A DNA stretch of 64,000 nucleotides from Dicyema japonicum (GCA_011109175.1 RDEW01000006.1:781232-845231), one strand, 5' to 3'. Positions 23,001 to 34,858 are shown, numbered from the stretch's first letter. Program-made: numbers and translations. Notes: generated by a model from the letters alone, not told the origin.

Positions 23001-23194
23001 ATTAGCATTGTCAAATAGCTTTTTATATAACGATTCCTTAATTTTTGAACTGAAATATCGGATTTTAAAAATGCTTTTAGGTGTTCTTATAAATATGTAC
23101 GAGTTTTTGGAAAATGCTTTTGAAATTTATTCCTTATTTTTGTTGGAGTTCTAATAGTTTTAATAATTGATAAAATACAAACCTGTCATTAAAT

Positions 23195-23425
23195 GAAGAC
23201 TGTTAATTTATTTTTTTATTTAAACACCCCAAGACCACGGTCAAAAATCGAAACTAACTATCACATGATCCCGATATGTTATAATAAAGTCCTCATCTTT
23301 GCCCGATGTTCCTCTCTGTACGTATCAGGCACACATGTACGTATCAGGCAGCTGTTTGCAAGGTGCATTGAGTCATCCCGGAATCTAGTCATATGAGGAC
23401 TTCCAGAAGAGTCGATCCGGATCCA
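23195..23425 (-). mobile_element. LINE 3' end
   Basis: The minus strand reads EEHRAKMRTLL followed by GATCATGTGATAGTTAG and a tail with GACCGTGGTCTTGGGGTG. This matches the 3' ends at 12960, 35870 and 54880. Confidence 0.55.
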
Positions 23426-23589
23426 TGTTCCCCACGAGTCAATCGCTCCGTAATTCTGAACCCTCTCTTATGCATTTCCTCCACTTTTCTTTTATTTATT
23501 TATAAGATGGAGTAGATCCCCCACGAAGACCTCGTAAACATGATTGGCTACATGCATCACAACTTTGATGTTCGTTCTCTCTGAATACT

Positions 23590-23790
23590 GTGGCCATTTG
23601 GTCCCGCACCTTTATACCAGTACTCCTCCTCTAGCCCTCATTGTTTATAACCATTTTTAAGCTCACTCATAGATATAAAAGTACTAAATCTGCTACTGCA
23701 GAGCTCCTCCAAGTATGGCCAATAATTCCAGAGTATTCGGCATAGCCTGCTACAGACCTGTGATTACCTGCCTCGTCCATCTTTTGTTTC
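23590..23790 (+). repeat. 200-bp repeat shared with 27270-27480
   Basis: Long near-identical stretches occur in both places, including CGCACCTTTATACCAGTACT, CTGCTAC.GCAGAGCTCCTCC and GGCATAGCCTGCTACA. A frame with HLYTSTPHLALIVYNYYL is open in the 27-kb copy only. The element type is unknown. Confidence 0.6.
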
Positions 23791-24439
23791 AGTTTCCTCA
23801 ACGGTCTCGGTAAGGCCACCGAGAAGTCGGGAGTAGTATTGTCTTTAACCTAACTGCAAGCTCATTAAAACTAAATACTAGGATAACCTCATCCTCTAAT
23901 CCACCAGGAAAGTTGGAAATAAGATTTAAAAATAAGATTTTTGAACTAAGGGGATCAAAAATCTTATTTTTTACACGTACCAATAAGTTTTGACAGAGTG
24001 AATAAATTTTGCAAACTGATAAACAAAAAATAATTAAATTGATTTATGGAAGTTGAATCGCTAGCCTGTTTCCTCCGACATGACTATCGAGATACGTTCT
24101 CGAAGCCATCAGATTTCACGTGGATCCTTGGTGACCCTTTGGATTATTGAGTAGATCTGACAGACTAGATCCTCAACTTATGGACCAAGGATTCACGACG
24201 TCTCAGCAGAAAATGACAAACAAGTGATCCAAATTGCTTCGGTACTTCCTTCTATTCTGATCCTCGGCATGTTTAAAGTATGACCTGGGTTAGAGACTGA
24301 ACGACAATTTTTTTCGGAACTGAAAATGAAACGAAAACTTCAAAGACCACGTTAATGGACAACTTACTACTCTCGTGATCCCAAAGTACTCCTACAGGGA
24401 CCTCATCTTGGCTTAATGTTTCTTCGAACCCACAAAGCA

Positions 24440-24520
24440 CGTATTGGAGGTGGAAACTATCTTACTATCTGAAAGGAAATAGCCACGCAGTCAGGACAGC
24501 CGCTATTATTATTATTAAAA
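24440..24520 (+). mobile_element. 3' tip of the KRPDG-type retroelement
   Basis: GGAAATAGCCACGCAGTCAG leads to GACAGCCGC and a (TAT)n tail. It is the plus-strand version of the terminus at 1606 and defines the element's 3' end. Upstream (24050-24440) I see no recognisable coding. Confidence 0.55.
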
Positions 24521-24539
24521 ACCAAAAATCACCGACAAA

Positions 24540-26085
24540 TTAAATAACTAATAACCGTCAGGTGATTCCGGCCGCCTCGAATAGCCATCTAATTCTTGCT
24601 CGGTGTTCCTTCCAACGCATTTCCTGATTGGGCGTGGGTTTCTTACTTTTTGGGGGTAGTAAGGCTCCGGTTTTCCTCACTAATTCCTCAAATGGTGTAG
24701 AGTTTAGTGGTGTCTGGGAAAAACCTTTGCAGAGCCTTACTGGCCATTTTTGGAATGTATATTTTTTTATAGTCGTTTGATAATTTGGTTCCCCATGAAG
24801 CCCACCCATAAGTTAGAGAAGGTTGAATATATTGAACGTAGAGCAAGTCCAAATTTGAGTTGAAACACCCTTATATTGTCCAAGGAGTGTTTTAACCAAA
24901 TTTAGCTTTCTTTGTGCCGAGAGATGACGTTGTCGATGTGTTTGCTGCAGATCAAGAGTGGGTCGTATGTTACGCCCAGCATCTTGACCGAGTTGGTCGT
25001 GGGGATTGAGTTTCCATTTGTGGTTACACATGGAGCGGAGTTTGTCAATCTTCTGTTTGTTGTGTATAAGACTTGTATGTAGAATGTTCTTAACGAGCCA
25101 GCAGTTCAGATCGTCCAATGAAGCTTGTAGCCGGTATACAGCAGTATTAACGCACTTGTCTTTGACTGCGACGATTATATCATCCGCATATGTCAGAACC
25201 AGAGTATCGTCACTGGTAAGGGAGGGCATATTGTGGAGATCCTTGAGGGACCCATTTGGAAGGAACTTGGTCACTGATCTAGTTTTTCCAGCAGTCACTC
25301 TTCATCTTCTTCCATTTAGGAAATTAGCAATCCAGACTTTCAGGTTGTTTGGAATTTTTGACGTACAGATCTTTCTTATCAAAAGCTTTCTTGGGACAGT
25401 GTCAAAAGCTTTTCTATATCGATGGAGCATATCAATGACTTCTGATGGTGTTTGCGTTTAGGCCATCCTTGATGAAATTTGTAAGGCATGTAAGATGTGT
25501 TTCTGTAGAGTGCCTTTTCTGAATCCGTGTTGAAAAAGTGCATCAGGAAGGTATGGTTTGATTAGTTCAAGAATCATTTTTGATGTAACACATAGGAGAG
25601 ATATTGGTCTGTATGAGGCTGGTGATTTTTTTGGTCGCCCGGGTTTCAGAATTGGTCGTATGTTTGATAGCTTTCATATGGAAGGAATACAATTTTCGTT
25701 GATTGAAAAGTTGAAAATTTTGTGAGGACTATGATAGCATAGGGGTCTATGTTTTTCAGAACTATTACAGAGATTCCGTCCGGGCCGCAGGAATATGTCG
25801 ACTTTTGAGCCTTACCAATTTCTGTACGTTCTTCACAGAGAGGACAATCGGGGAGGTAGCTCTTTTAGGTTTGAGGGCTAGGATGGATGGACCTTCGAAT
25901 TTCTTGTGTGGGATGAAACTCGTGGAGGAATAGTACTTCATGAGTTTGTTTAGGAAGATCTTGTTTTCCATTTCTTCACGTGCGGACGGGTTGTCAGCGT
26001 TAATAAAGCTTTTAAGTGTTTTCCACATTTTTGTAAGGGAGTTCTGCTTGTTTAGATTGGACAGTAGGTTTTTCCAGGGCATCCG
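24540..26085 (-). mobile_element. Decayed LINE with RT (1.5 kb)
   Basis: On the minus strand, starting near 26080, there is SFINADNPS and then, across frame changes, a GPDGIS segment near 25780. Next come ICSIDIEK at about 25420 and LTYADDIIVAVKDK (the catalytic YADD) at about 25190. The C-terminus is PFEELVRKTGALL and HRARIRWLFEAAGIT, with its stop at 24558. The order is that of a Jockey/CR1-type RT. Numerous frameshifts make it inactive. Confidence 0.75.
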
Positions 26086-26104
26086 CTATATAACCGTTTA
26101 CTCT

Positions 26105-26300
26105 CTTTTCTTTCCTTAATAAAAAGATTTAATAATCAGACTATTTAATTATCGATTTATATAATTAAAATTAATATAAACAACTAATAAAACCATAAAT
26201 AGCCAGTTGGCTGAACGGTCAATTGGCAAAACGCCGAGTAATCACATCCATAAAAGGAAAAGGATCCCATAAAAGGAAAAGGGATATTTTTATTATCGAG
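26105..26300 (+). repeat. 150-bp repeat shared with 27503-27655
   Basis: Both copies contain AAATAGCCAGTTGGCTG, GGTCAATTGGCA and AAGGAAAAGGATCCCATAAA in the same order. GGCTGGGTGGTCAATTGGC resembles a pol III A box, but no clear B box is present. Confidence 0.55.
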
Positions 26301-26529
26301 AAATAATTTTTATAAAGAATAAAGATTTGTAAATAACTTTGATTTTTTTCTAATTTAATGTTCACGAATGGAAAACATTGTTAAGTTTAAATTTTTCCTT
26401 ATATAAGCACGTGGATTTACATTCATAAATCTGTACCCGTTATTTAACTATCAACAAATTTCAAGCATAAAACTTCCAAAATTTAAATCCTTTTTATGGA
26501 AAACAATTTATTGTCATAAAGTCTTTCTG

Positions 26530-26800
26530 GCTAAATGTAAAGTCTAGTGACATAGGATCTGAAGCTCGTGCGTTCGAATCCGAAAGATAAAGTTTTCAGC
26601 GAAGGTCAATTCTTTTCAAACAGATCCCACCCATGAGGCGACGAGTCCTTCTGGCACGAGTGGAAGCCTGTAATGAAGTATTGCAAGATGAATTTGGTCG
26701 ACACAAACAGATGTTCCCTTTTGGTTCCTTCCTTGAATTAGTTAGTTATGACTGTTTGTGCTGGGCTTACCATTGTAAGGCTGGGGTTATAATAATAACA
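26530..26800 (+). mobile_element. Second tRNA-derived SINE family
   Basis: The head is tRNA-like, with GTCTAGTGACATAGGATC and a strong B box GTTCGAATCC near 26572. The body differs from the 13819 family (GAGGCGACGAGTCCTTCTGG) and the copy ends in GGGGTTATAATAATAACA. From 26801 to 27265 I find no recognised gene. Confidence 0.55.
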
Positions 26801-27841
26801 TAAAGTTTTTATGACAGGTCTCCATTATGGCTTGCAGGTATTGAGCAGGCAATGGAAGTTATTTCTCATGATCGCGAGCCCAATGTTCTGGAAAACCTAT
26901 CGCGTTATTCTAGGTTCACCCTTCCGATTCCCCTCAAGCCGTTCGATTAACCTGATAAAATCAGACGTTCTCGGGTCCTACGCCAGATGTCTCAACAGAA
27001 ATCGTCTGGAAAGCGAACCGGTCCACAATGCCGTACTATTTCCTCCTTTTCATATAATCACCAGTGCTCGCAGCGGAACCCGCGTGCAACAATGACTTAA
27101 TCAAAATACCATTAGAGAAAGTTTCCGTCTATGTTGAATCTCAACCAAGATACCTTCCTCAGCTCCATGGCGCGGTTGTTACGCAATCCTTTTTATTATA
27201 CTCTCATGTTAATAAAGTTTTAATACGTTCGGGGGATAGAATGACAATATTGGAACTTTTTGAATACTGTAACCATGTGGTCTCGCACCTTTATACCAGT
27301 ACTCCTCATCTAGCCCTCATTGTTTATAACTATTATCTTAAGCTCACTCACAGATATAGAAGTACTAAATCTGCTACTACAGAGCTCCTCCAAGTATGGC
27401 CAATAATTCCATGGTATTCGGCATAGCCTGCTACATACCTGTGGACTACCTGCCTCGTCCATCTTTTTTTTCAGTTACCACAACAAACAATTTCCAACAA
27501 TTTAATAATCAGACTAATTTATTATCGATTTATTTAATTAAAATTAATATAAACAACTAACAAATCCATAAATAGCCAGTTGGCTGGGTGGTCAATTGGC
27601 AGGGTGACATGTTATCCATAAAAGGAAAAGGATCCCATAAAAGGAAAGGGGATAATATTTATCATTATTACCCAACATTGACTTGGCAAAAATATCTTTG
27701 AGCTTATTTAAAGGAACATTTACAGAGACACATTTAGTGCCTTAATTATTAGTGGCACATTTTCATATTCATTTGTTGAATTTGAATGATCAAGTAGAAA
27801 TGGAGGATTAAGGCATAATAAATAAACAAAAAGTCTTCGAG

Positions 27842-27960
27842 GCGGTCCTGACTGCGAGGCAATTCTCTTTCAGGATGGCGAGCGAGGTTCACTCAAATAG
27901 CCAGCAGCGCTCACGGGGATCTTCTGTTGGTGCAGAAATCCGATTCCCTAGATGACTTAA
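27842..27960 (-). mobile_element. Retroelement 3' fragment
   Basis: Plus-strand CCTGACTGCGAGGC, GGATGGCGAGCGAGGTTC and ATCCGATTCCCTAGATGAC match the 1606 and 7440 copies. From 27961 to 28330 no gene is seen. Confidence 0.6.
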
Positions 27961-28329
27961 TTCATATTAAATGTAAAAAATCTTAGTTATAAAATTTTTT
28001 AAAATAGTTTTATCCAATTATCCGCCGTTATGGGAACCTCTTACTCGTCTCATGAGTTAAGTGGAGCTACTGACGTCATTGGGAATTGAAGTAAGCAAAG
28101 AGAAGAAATCATTCGAATAAGTAGTAAATCGATCCAAAAGCTAAAGTGACATAAACGACAGTACTTACTACTATCTATACTTTGTCCATGAATATACATG
28201 TGATTTGTAACATGAACCGTTTAGGTAGTCTTAAAGACTGATTATTTTGATTTCTATTTGATCTCTTCTATCGTGTCTAGAAAATATCGGAAACCTATAA
28301 ATATAAAGTATTAACTCGCTAAATAAAAT

Positions 28330-29260
28330 GATCCCAGCCTCCAACATCTCTCGAATTCTCTTCGAATGCTCCGTCAGTGAACCAGCGCGTTTCTGAAGTG
28401 TCTTCTTTTATTTCTGCAGAGGAATTCTATCGGAGTGCACTTTTTTTAATGCCGATCTGAATTCCTCAGCATGTTGTCCTCTCTCTGAATGGGTTTCCTA
28501 GCTCCTTGCACATATGTAGGAAGCCCTGGCCATTTCTCACCGCCGCCTCCTCTGAAAGTAGACTGGAGATGGATATGGTGTCTGATTGCATATGCCGCAT
28601 GATCTTCCGTCTGAGAAAGTTCATACGCTCAACCTTCGATGAGGGATTAGCGAATCTCCAATCAGAACAGGCATATTCAACCGTCGGCACAATGACTTGA
28701 AGATATAATTTGCTGATACAAGCAATAGGTGGGAGAGGCTTTTTTATGATGGCTTTTATGACGTTCCATTTTCGATGACCCTTGGTTAACACTTCCTCCA
28801 TGTGACTGGAGAACGTCATAAGAGAGTCGAATGTCACTTTTTTATAGCCTTTTCACGAGAGCCATAATATTTATAGCTCCGCATAGGCAGGACACACAAT
28901 TTATTTAAGTAAAGAACAGTTAATTTTAACTAATCGTAGAACCAAGGAATGATCTTCACTTCTTTTTATCTTTTTCTTGTGTGTGGGTCCTTTCTAGATA
29001 ATCCAGTTCCGCAGTGAGTATCCACTGATGACGACGTCACTCGTCAAGTCGAATGTCACTCCAAGGATTTTCTGGATTCGTGTATAAGGGAATCGTAATA
29101 TTTTCGAGGAATATCTCAAGTCCACTATTAAATCTTCTGTCCGTAGTAATTAGGGTGAATTGAGACTTGGATGCAGACACATACAGCAAATTCATGGATA
29201 GCCAGTCACACACCTGGTTGAGGTGTATATTTTAGCGATTGTTGGGATGTGATTCCCATT
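28330..29260 (-). mobile_element. LINE C-terminal region, split by a SINE
   Basis: The minus strand reads SASKSQFTLIT down to about 29060, and beyond the SINE continues FDSLMTFSSHMEEVLTKG, then KLYLQVIVPTVEYACSDW and RKIMRHMQSDTIS. These are typical residues after the LINE RT core. The insertion lies inside the ILGVxFD motif. The second part is open for about 120 codons. Confidence 0.7.
28839..29046 (-). mobile_element. SINE copy on the minus strand
   Basis: This is the 5'-truncated body of the 13819 family in reverse orientation. It has a perfect 14-bp direct repeat, AGTCGAATGTCACT, at 28825-28838 and 29047-29060. The tail is A-rich. Confidence 0.9.
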
Positions 29261-29289
29261 TCTATTAGAGTTATTGTATTCTTCATTTT

Positions 29290-30650
29290 ATCGAACACAT
29301 ATATGTCCGGTTCTTATTTCTTCCTTCGTGTCTGTGGTACTGCTGATCCACTCGAATCTCTACAGACTCGTTTGCAACAATAGACTACACGGAGTGTGTC
29401 TTGAGTCTCTTAGTCTTCTTCATTTCACATTGACGAGACAGGTGCAGATGTATGCAGTTAACCACCTCATTTTGCCTTCACAGGTAATCGCTGTTCAACA
29501 TACGACCACACTTTGTTGCCAAATGGTCGACACAGAAAGTTACAAAGGTTGTAATTTTCTCCAGCACTGTTGAAGAACAAATTATGGTATTGTATAAGAC
29601 ACAACAATCCTCCGGATCTTGGAAATTGTTCCCACGTGATAATCACTGAGATTCCCATGACGTCGACGTTGATATCCAAATATTCGAAAAGGGTTCCATG
29701 CAATTTGCTCCATCCGTATTTGTTCGATTAAGATTTCTCATGGAGCTTTTTTAGTAAGTTGAGATGCATAAAAGCGGGTTCTTTATACCTTCGATTAAGG
29801 AATTCTACGATTGTAGCCAAATGTGTTTTCTTTGATTTAATGACCCGTAGAATCTCTGCTTTTTTCAAAAAATAACTCTATCAAATATTATCTTCAAAAC
29901 TTTGTTTTCCATAAACAGCTGGTGGTTTGTTTGCATAACTAGAAGATCCTGGGTTGTGGTTGTCAATAACCACTTTGGGGTATTTCGCAGTTAGTATCCT
30001 AATCAGAAGGTCCATTACAAGCACGAAGATCTGCGGTGACAGAGTCACCCTGCAGTATCCCTTTCGTTATCTTGATTTCCCCAATTTCTTTGTGATTAAA
30101 CTTCAACTTAATTTTCCATTTTGTGATCAAGTTTTTATGAAATCTACAATCCAGTAAAGGAGTTGTCGAGTAGCGATACAAAAGGTCATTTTTATGGCAA
30201 CTAAAATTTCGAAAATGGCACTTATGGCATCTATTAATGAATAATATAACTACCGGATCTGCTGGTTTATGCACTGGTTCATTATTGCCTGCTCTTTAGC
30301 CCCTTGACTTATTCTTCGTGTTCCCAATTGATTGTCACTGATAAGATATAGTCTGATAATTTTCTGTTCACACACTTCTTAACCAATTTGTATAAATTAG
30401 GCATAATTGGTCTTAAGTCCTTTGAGGTATGGCACACGTCTTTTAGGGATAAGATAGGTGATTCTAGTGTAGAATCACTCATCTGGAGTATAATTTCCGT
30501 GAATCAACTTGGAGATCTCTTCATAGAGGTGGTAATGAATTGATGTGAATTTTTTGAGGAAGAAGCTGTATACACCATCACATCCGATAGTTTCGGGTTC
30601 GGGACCTGTTTAATTTCTTCAAGGATACTTTCTTTGATATAGTCTGCAAA
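29290..30650 (-). mobile_element. R2/NeSL-like retrotransposon, decayed, RT plus endonuclease
   Basis: The minus strand order is CDGVYSFFLKKFTSIHYHLY near 30560, KITKGILQGDSVT near 30060 (the GxxQGDSLSP motif of RT) and LNSDYL.RQNEVVNCIHLHL near 29480. Then comes KKTKRLKTHSV with EIRVD near 29350, equivalent to the endonuclease segment at 14570-14700. This is the longest copy of the family in the window and lets the separated pieces at 13190-14470 and 14530-14960 be ordered. Many frame breaks are present. Confidence 0.7.
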
Positions 30651-30689
30651 TGTGTTTTCTGCTCCGGTCACTCGTCACTCTTCCTGCAG

Positions 30690-31365
30690 GTGAGAGGGTG
30701 TAAGGCAAAACAGTCTATCTGGTCTCCGCATCGGCACGGATGTGGAACACAACTTTTAATCACAGTCGTAATGAGATTCCAATACGGACGCATTCATCAG
30801 CAAGGAAGGTAGCCAAAAATCATTGGGAATGGCGTTGAGCCAGGCACCGCTCTCGGAAGACGCCCCAGACAACAAACTCGGAAGGCAGGGAAAGCTAATA
30901 AGTACGGCTCCTCACAAGCATGGCCGACGTCCTGGTCAATAGAGAATTCAGGGAGTGAGTGTAGAATCCTCTTGACATTTGAGTTACAGGCCATTAGCGA
31001 CGATAGATATGCAGAGAGATTAAGGGTTGCGAATTCCAAGCTCTTCGAGTTTCACTGGTAGCGTGGCTTGCTTCCATGAGTAATCCTCAAACCGGACGTT
31101 AAGATACGCTCCGCTGTCAAACGGAAGATCCCGTTAATTTGTGCGAGTTGGTCACACTTGGTGAAATAAGGAGTAATCCTCAGGACATATGCAAGCTTCT
31201 GTACGTTGAGACTGTTTTTCAGGAGGAATAATGCTGTATGAATGTCAAGTAGACACAAGCGGTTCAGAGTCTCTCCGAGTAACGGTCGTTTTTCACGTAT
31301 AGCTTTCCCCATTGCATTTATGGTGATTGGGGATCCAAGGAATATAAAGTCTTCATCGGATGTGG
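30690..31365 (-). mobile_element. KRPDG-type retroelement, uninterrupted copy of the split region
   Basis: The minus strand begins with LGETLNRLCLLDIHTALFLL near 31270, runs through YVLRITPYF and AERILTSGL, then LSAYLSSLMACN and RILHSLPEFSIDQD near 30960. At the point where the 7.4-9.9 kb copy has its hAT, this copy reads straight through (around 31020), providing an empty-site comparison. It is truncated below 30690. Confidence 0.75.
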
Positions 31366-32425
31366 AAAATGAAAATGTTTAAAAACTATCATAACATTTA
31401 ATGTCTACCCCTATATTATTTTTTCTAGGCGAGTTGTCCCTCAGCCATTCAGTACTGTATCTGTGTCTGATAATAAAGAAACAGAATTACCAGCCAAAAT
31501 AACTGAACATTTTTCAGATGAATTTCAAGAAATTTGTTCTCTTTAGAAATTTAATTAGATCAATTTCTCGACCCCCTTTGCCCATCCCAACGTTCTCGGG
31601 AGCTCGGTAGACACATTGTATGCAACGTAGAAAAACAATTAGGCAAATAACAAAAATACTAAGCGCTACACGATCGATTCACGTTCAACCCCAACGTTGT
31701 TGAGACAAGAGGAGGAATAAGCGAGAAATTTCTTCGTTTCCTAAAGAAACTTGAACGCCTAGCTACACTAAAAAGCCACGACGCACGTGAGACTCGATGG
31801 CTTCTCCAATTGATCTCAGTTGCGATCGCGAGTGGAAACTCAACGTCAAATATGTCGACGGGCACCACTTTTGATTGATTTTTGTGTTTTAATAAATTAA
31901 TTCATTATTTAAAAAAATATTAGATTTTTAAATTTCGAAAATTATAAAAGAAAGATAAAAGAAAAGCAAATAAAAGTTTTCAAAAGTCATATCAAAATAG
32001 GTAAAAAAATTAGCGATACCGTAAAAAATCAGACGAAAAAAAAAGTTGATTAGACATTTAACTCACATTTTTATCCGTTATAAAAATTTTCTTAAACCCC
32101 TGTTGGACTACCACGTTCATCGGTCTGTTTGGACTTACAGGGACCGCCCGTATGGACCAATAAAGAGATGTGAAATGGCTTGAGATGAGGGACTTGTGAA
32201 GTGTCCAGGGCGTAGAATCAGGACTATTTGATAACTTTATAATATAACTCATGATTTCTTTTTAATAAAGTTGTTTCGGTTTATAAATTGGTTTAAAGTT
32301 ACTGTTTATTTCAGTTTTTTTTGCTTGAAAGTGGTTAATATGATCACTTTAGCAATTGTTACTGTATGGTTTAACTTTCTCTATATTTGTTTCTCTTTAA
32401 AGAGATTGTTAATGATTTCAAGTGA
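31366..32425. other. No gene recognised
   Basis: 31425-31530 is a copy of the VSVSDNKET block seen at 6530-6610, open as RRVVPQPFSTVSVSDNKET. The rest, including 31560-31870 and 32050-32260, holds short open frames that I cannot assign. Confidence 0.35.
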
Positions 32426-32660
32426 TTGACTGGCCTCATCAACGGCCCGGGTTCTTATGACATACGACATTTATTGTCCAAGGATCCCCGGGTTAGAGAG
32501 GTTAAAAGAGAAGCCTTAGACCGAAAAGGGAAGGTTGAAACCAGGCATATTGAACCCCTCTTAATAACTCGAGACGGGCATCGGGTTTGCAGTCTTTTCG
32601 CATGGTGTTTGAGGTAATTGACAAAAGTGTCTTAAAGGAGGCTGTTCGATAGGTTGATCG
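32426..32660 (+). CDS. Possible short gene with one GPGSY motif
   Basis: An open stretch contains INGPGSYDIRHLLSKDPR, resembling the PGPGxY repeat of sperm-tail or ciliary proteins, followed by a basic helix. A 24-nt GT-AG candidate intron at about 32613-32636 would join a short terminal exon ending TAG. With a single motif and an uncertain start I treat it as tentative. Confidence 0.25.
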
Positions 32661-32760
32661 CCCTAACAAATTTTCGTTGTCGTCAAAATAGAAGTGTTTC
32701 AAGAGCCATCATGTTTTACAAAAAGTTTATAATAATTTTGCATAAAAATAAAAGTTAATT

Positions 32761-34858
32761 CTATTCTCCTTCTGAATTTTGATCCTCATATATTTGGAGT
32801 TCTATCTCTTCCATTTTATCGTCATGCTTTTTCATAGTTTGGAGTTCTTCCTCTTTGTTGTACTCATGATTTTGTTCCTCTAATGTCTGAGGTTTTTCTT
32901 GTTCATTTTCCCTGAGTCTTTGCTCTTCCGAAGGCTCGAGTTCTTCTATTTGGTCTTCACTACCATTTTGTCCTTCCAGAAGCTCGAATTCTTTTACTTG
33001 TTCGTCACTGCTATGTCGTTCTTCCAGAAGCTCGAATTCTTCAACATGGTCTTCACTACCATTTTGTCCTTCCAGAAGCTCGAGTTCTTCTATTTGGTCT
33101 TCACTACCATTTTGTTCTTCCAGAAGCTCGAATTCTTTTACTTGTTCATCACTGCTATGTCGTTCTTCCAGTAGCTCGAGTTCTTCAACATGGTCTTCAC
33201 TACCATTTTGTTCTTCCAGTAGCTCGAGTTCTTCAACATGGTCTTCACTACCATTTTGTCCTTCCAGAAGCTCGAATTCTTTTACTTGTTCTTCACTGCT
33301 ATGTCGTTCTTCCAGTAGCTCGAGTTCTTCAACATGGTCTTCACTACCATTTTGTCCTTCCAGAAGCTCGAGTTCTTTCACTTGTTCTTCACTGCCATTT
33401 TGTTCCTTCAGAAGCTCGAATTCTTTTACTGTTCATCACTGCTATGCGTTTTCAGAGCTCGAGTACTTCACATGTCCACTACATGCTTCCAGACTCGAGT
33501 TCTTTCACTTGTTTCACTGCATTTTGTTCTTCCAAAGACTCGAGTACTTCACTTCTTTCATCGCTATTTTGTACTTTTAAGTTGGAAATTCTTTTCTTAT
33601 TTCTTTATCATGACTTAGTTCTCCTAAAATTTGAAGTTCCTTCAGTTTGTCATCTTCTTGATTTTCATCCCCCAAAGTTAGAACTTTATTATCTTTTTCT
33701 TCCTCGACTCTTTCGTCTTCCAAGCTTTCCTTTGTTGTCTTTTTCTTCCACATGACTTTGTTCTCCCAAAAACTGGCATGCCTTTTCTTCTTCCTCGTGT
33801 TTTTGTTCTTCTACGACCTGCCTTCATTCTCTTCCCTCTTGGATCTTTGCTCCTCTAAATCCTTCAGTTTTTTTTCTTCTTCCATGCGTTTCGTTCCTCC
33901 TAAAGTATGGAGCTTATTTAAACAGGAACTCGGGGATATTCCAAGTCTATCCAAAACCTAAGATAAACAAGCTCGGTGCAACTTTCAGCAATGCAAAATA
34001 GCACTTTCCAGTGATCAAGGCATCACTCCCAGCCTCATGTTGAGCTCCGATTCGTCTGACCTGGAATTACTAGGAAGCATACATTGAAGTAATCAGCCAG
34101 CATCTTTAGTCCTCCTCTGATCTTTAAGACTTCCATTCATGACTTCTTTGACGTCAAATATGTGAGGAAAATAGTATCTGAGATATTCGAAGAATTTGGT
34201 CTCCGTTTCCGGGAAATACCCGTCTTTGAGGAGTTTGAGGATGTATGCAAGATCGATGCCACTACTCTCAACGAAATCCCTAAACCATTGGAAACCAATA
34301 TAGATCTTTCTAGGGTCTAAGAGGACTCCAGACACGTGTAGTAGCGCTCCAAGGTAAGTATGTTCAATTCCGTAGTACTTGTGAAGCTCGAAATCCATTC
34401 CGTTGTCTTTCAGGAAATCAATAGAACTTTGCACGTGTAAGTTGTAACTAAGTTAAGGTTAACGCTTACGACAAGTCAAATTTCATGTTGAACTGCCACG
34501 TGTGGACTTTTGGCTGCTCTCCGTTGTCTCCAAAAAAGGATATGCCGATTTGTATTACTTCGAGATATTTTAGATCATTTCGGATATTCCCGAAAGCCAT
34601 ATCACCAATCGACTGATAGTGTATAGGGTCCATACTTCCAGGATATTCCGTGTCCTTCGTTTATTTACTCAACCTTACTATTGAAATGTGGTGGTAGAGA
34701 TTGGATATTCGTCTAAAGCGTACGAACTCTCTTTCCAGGTTAAAATTCCAAACATTTACTATTCCTGTCTCTTTTTCCTTCAAGTCCCCTAGTATCGAAA
34801 GGTATTGCTGATCAGGAAATCCGAGTACAGCAAAGATAGGATACATTCCACAATACAT
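32761..34858 (-). CDS. CNOT7: CAF1/CNOT7-like deadenylase with a Glu-rich repeat tail
   Basis: CAF1 is the DEDD-type 3' exonuclease of the CCR4-NOT complex that shortens mRNA poly(A) tails. Exons 34679-34858, 34470-34654, 34144-34447, 34083-34121 and 33983-34060 are joined by introns of 24, 22, 22, 22 and 25 nt (the last at 33958-33982). Motifs in order are VWNFNLEREF, the catalytic DTEYPGSMDP, IQIGISFFGDNGEQPKVHTW, HVSGVLLDP, YYFPHIFDVK, then GGLKMLADYFN and RIGAQHEAGSDALITG. The intron at 34122-34143 is less certain: an extra base near 34122 would also restore alignment. After the last CAF1 exon the frame runs on without a stop (VLDRLGISPSSCLNKLHTLG) into MEEEKKLKDLEEQRSKRE and a Glu-rich region ending at TAG 32761. 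That tail has several frame breaks between 33420 and 33840. Confidence 0.85.
32930..33425 (-). repeat. 48-bp coding tandem repeat, about 10 units
   Basis: Each unit encodes 16 residues of the form EELELLEEQNGSEDHV or KEFELLEERHSSDEQV, and the two types partly alternate. The strand is strongly acidic and predicted coiled-coil, with leucines at fixed positions. The units from 32930 to 33420 are intact. Those at 33420-33560 have lost scattered single bases. Confidence 0.9.

Noticed and set aside
32761-33600. CRISPR-like array
   Set aside because: The 48-bp units are contiguous with no unique spacers and encode a periodic acidic peptide, and the organism is eukaryotic.
32899-33618. Phe/Leu-rich plus-strand frames resembling membrane proteins
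   Set aside because: They are the antisense of the Glu-rich 48-bp repeat. The minus strand has the host-like composition and joins the CAF1 exons.
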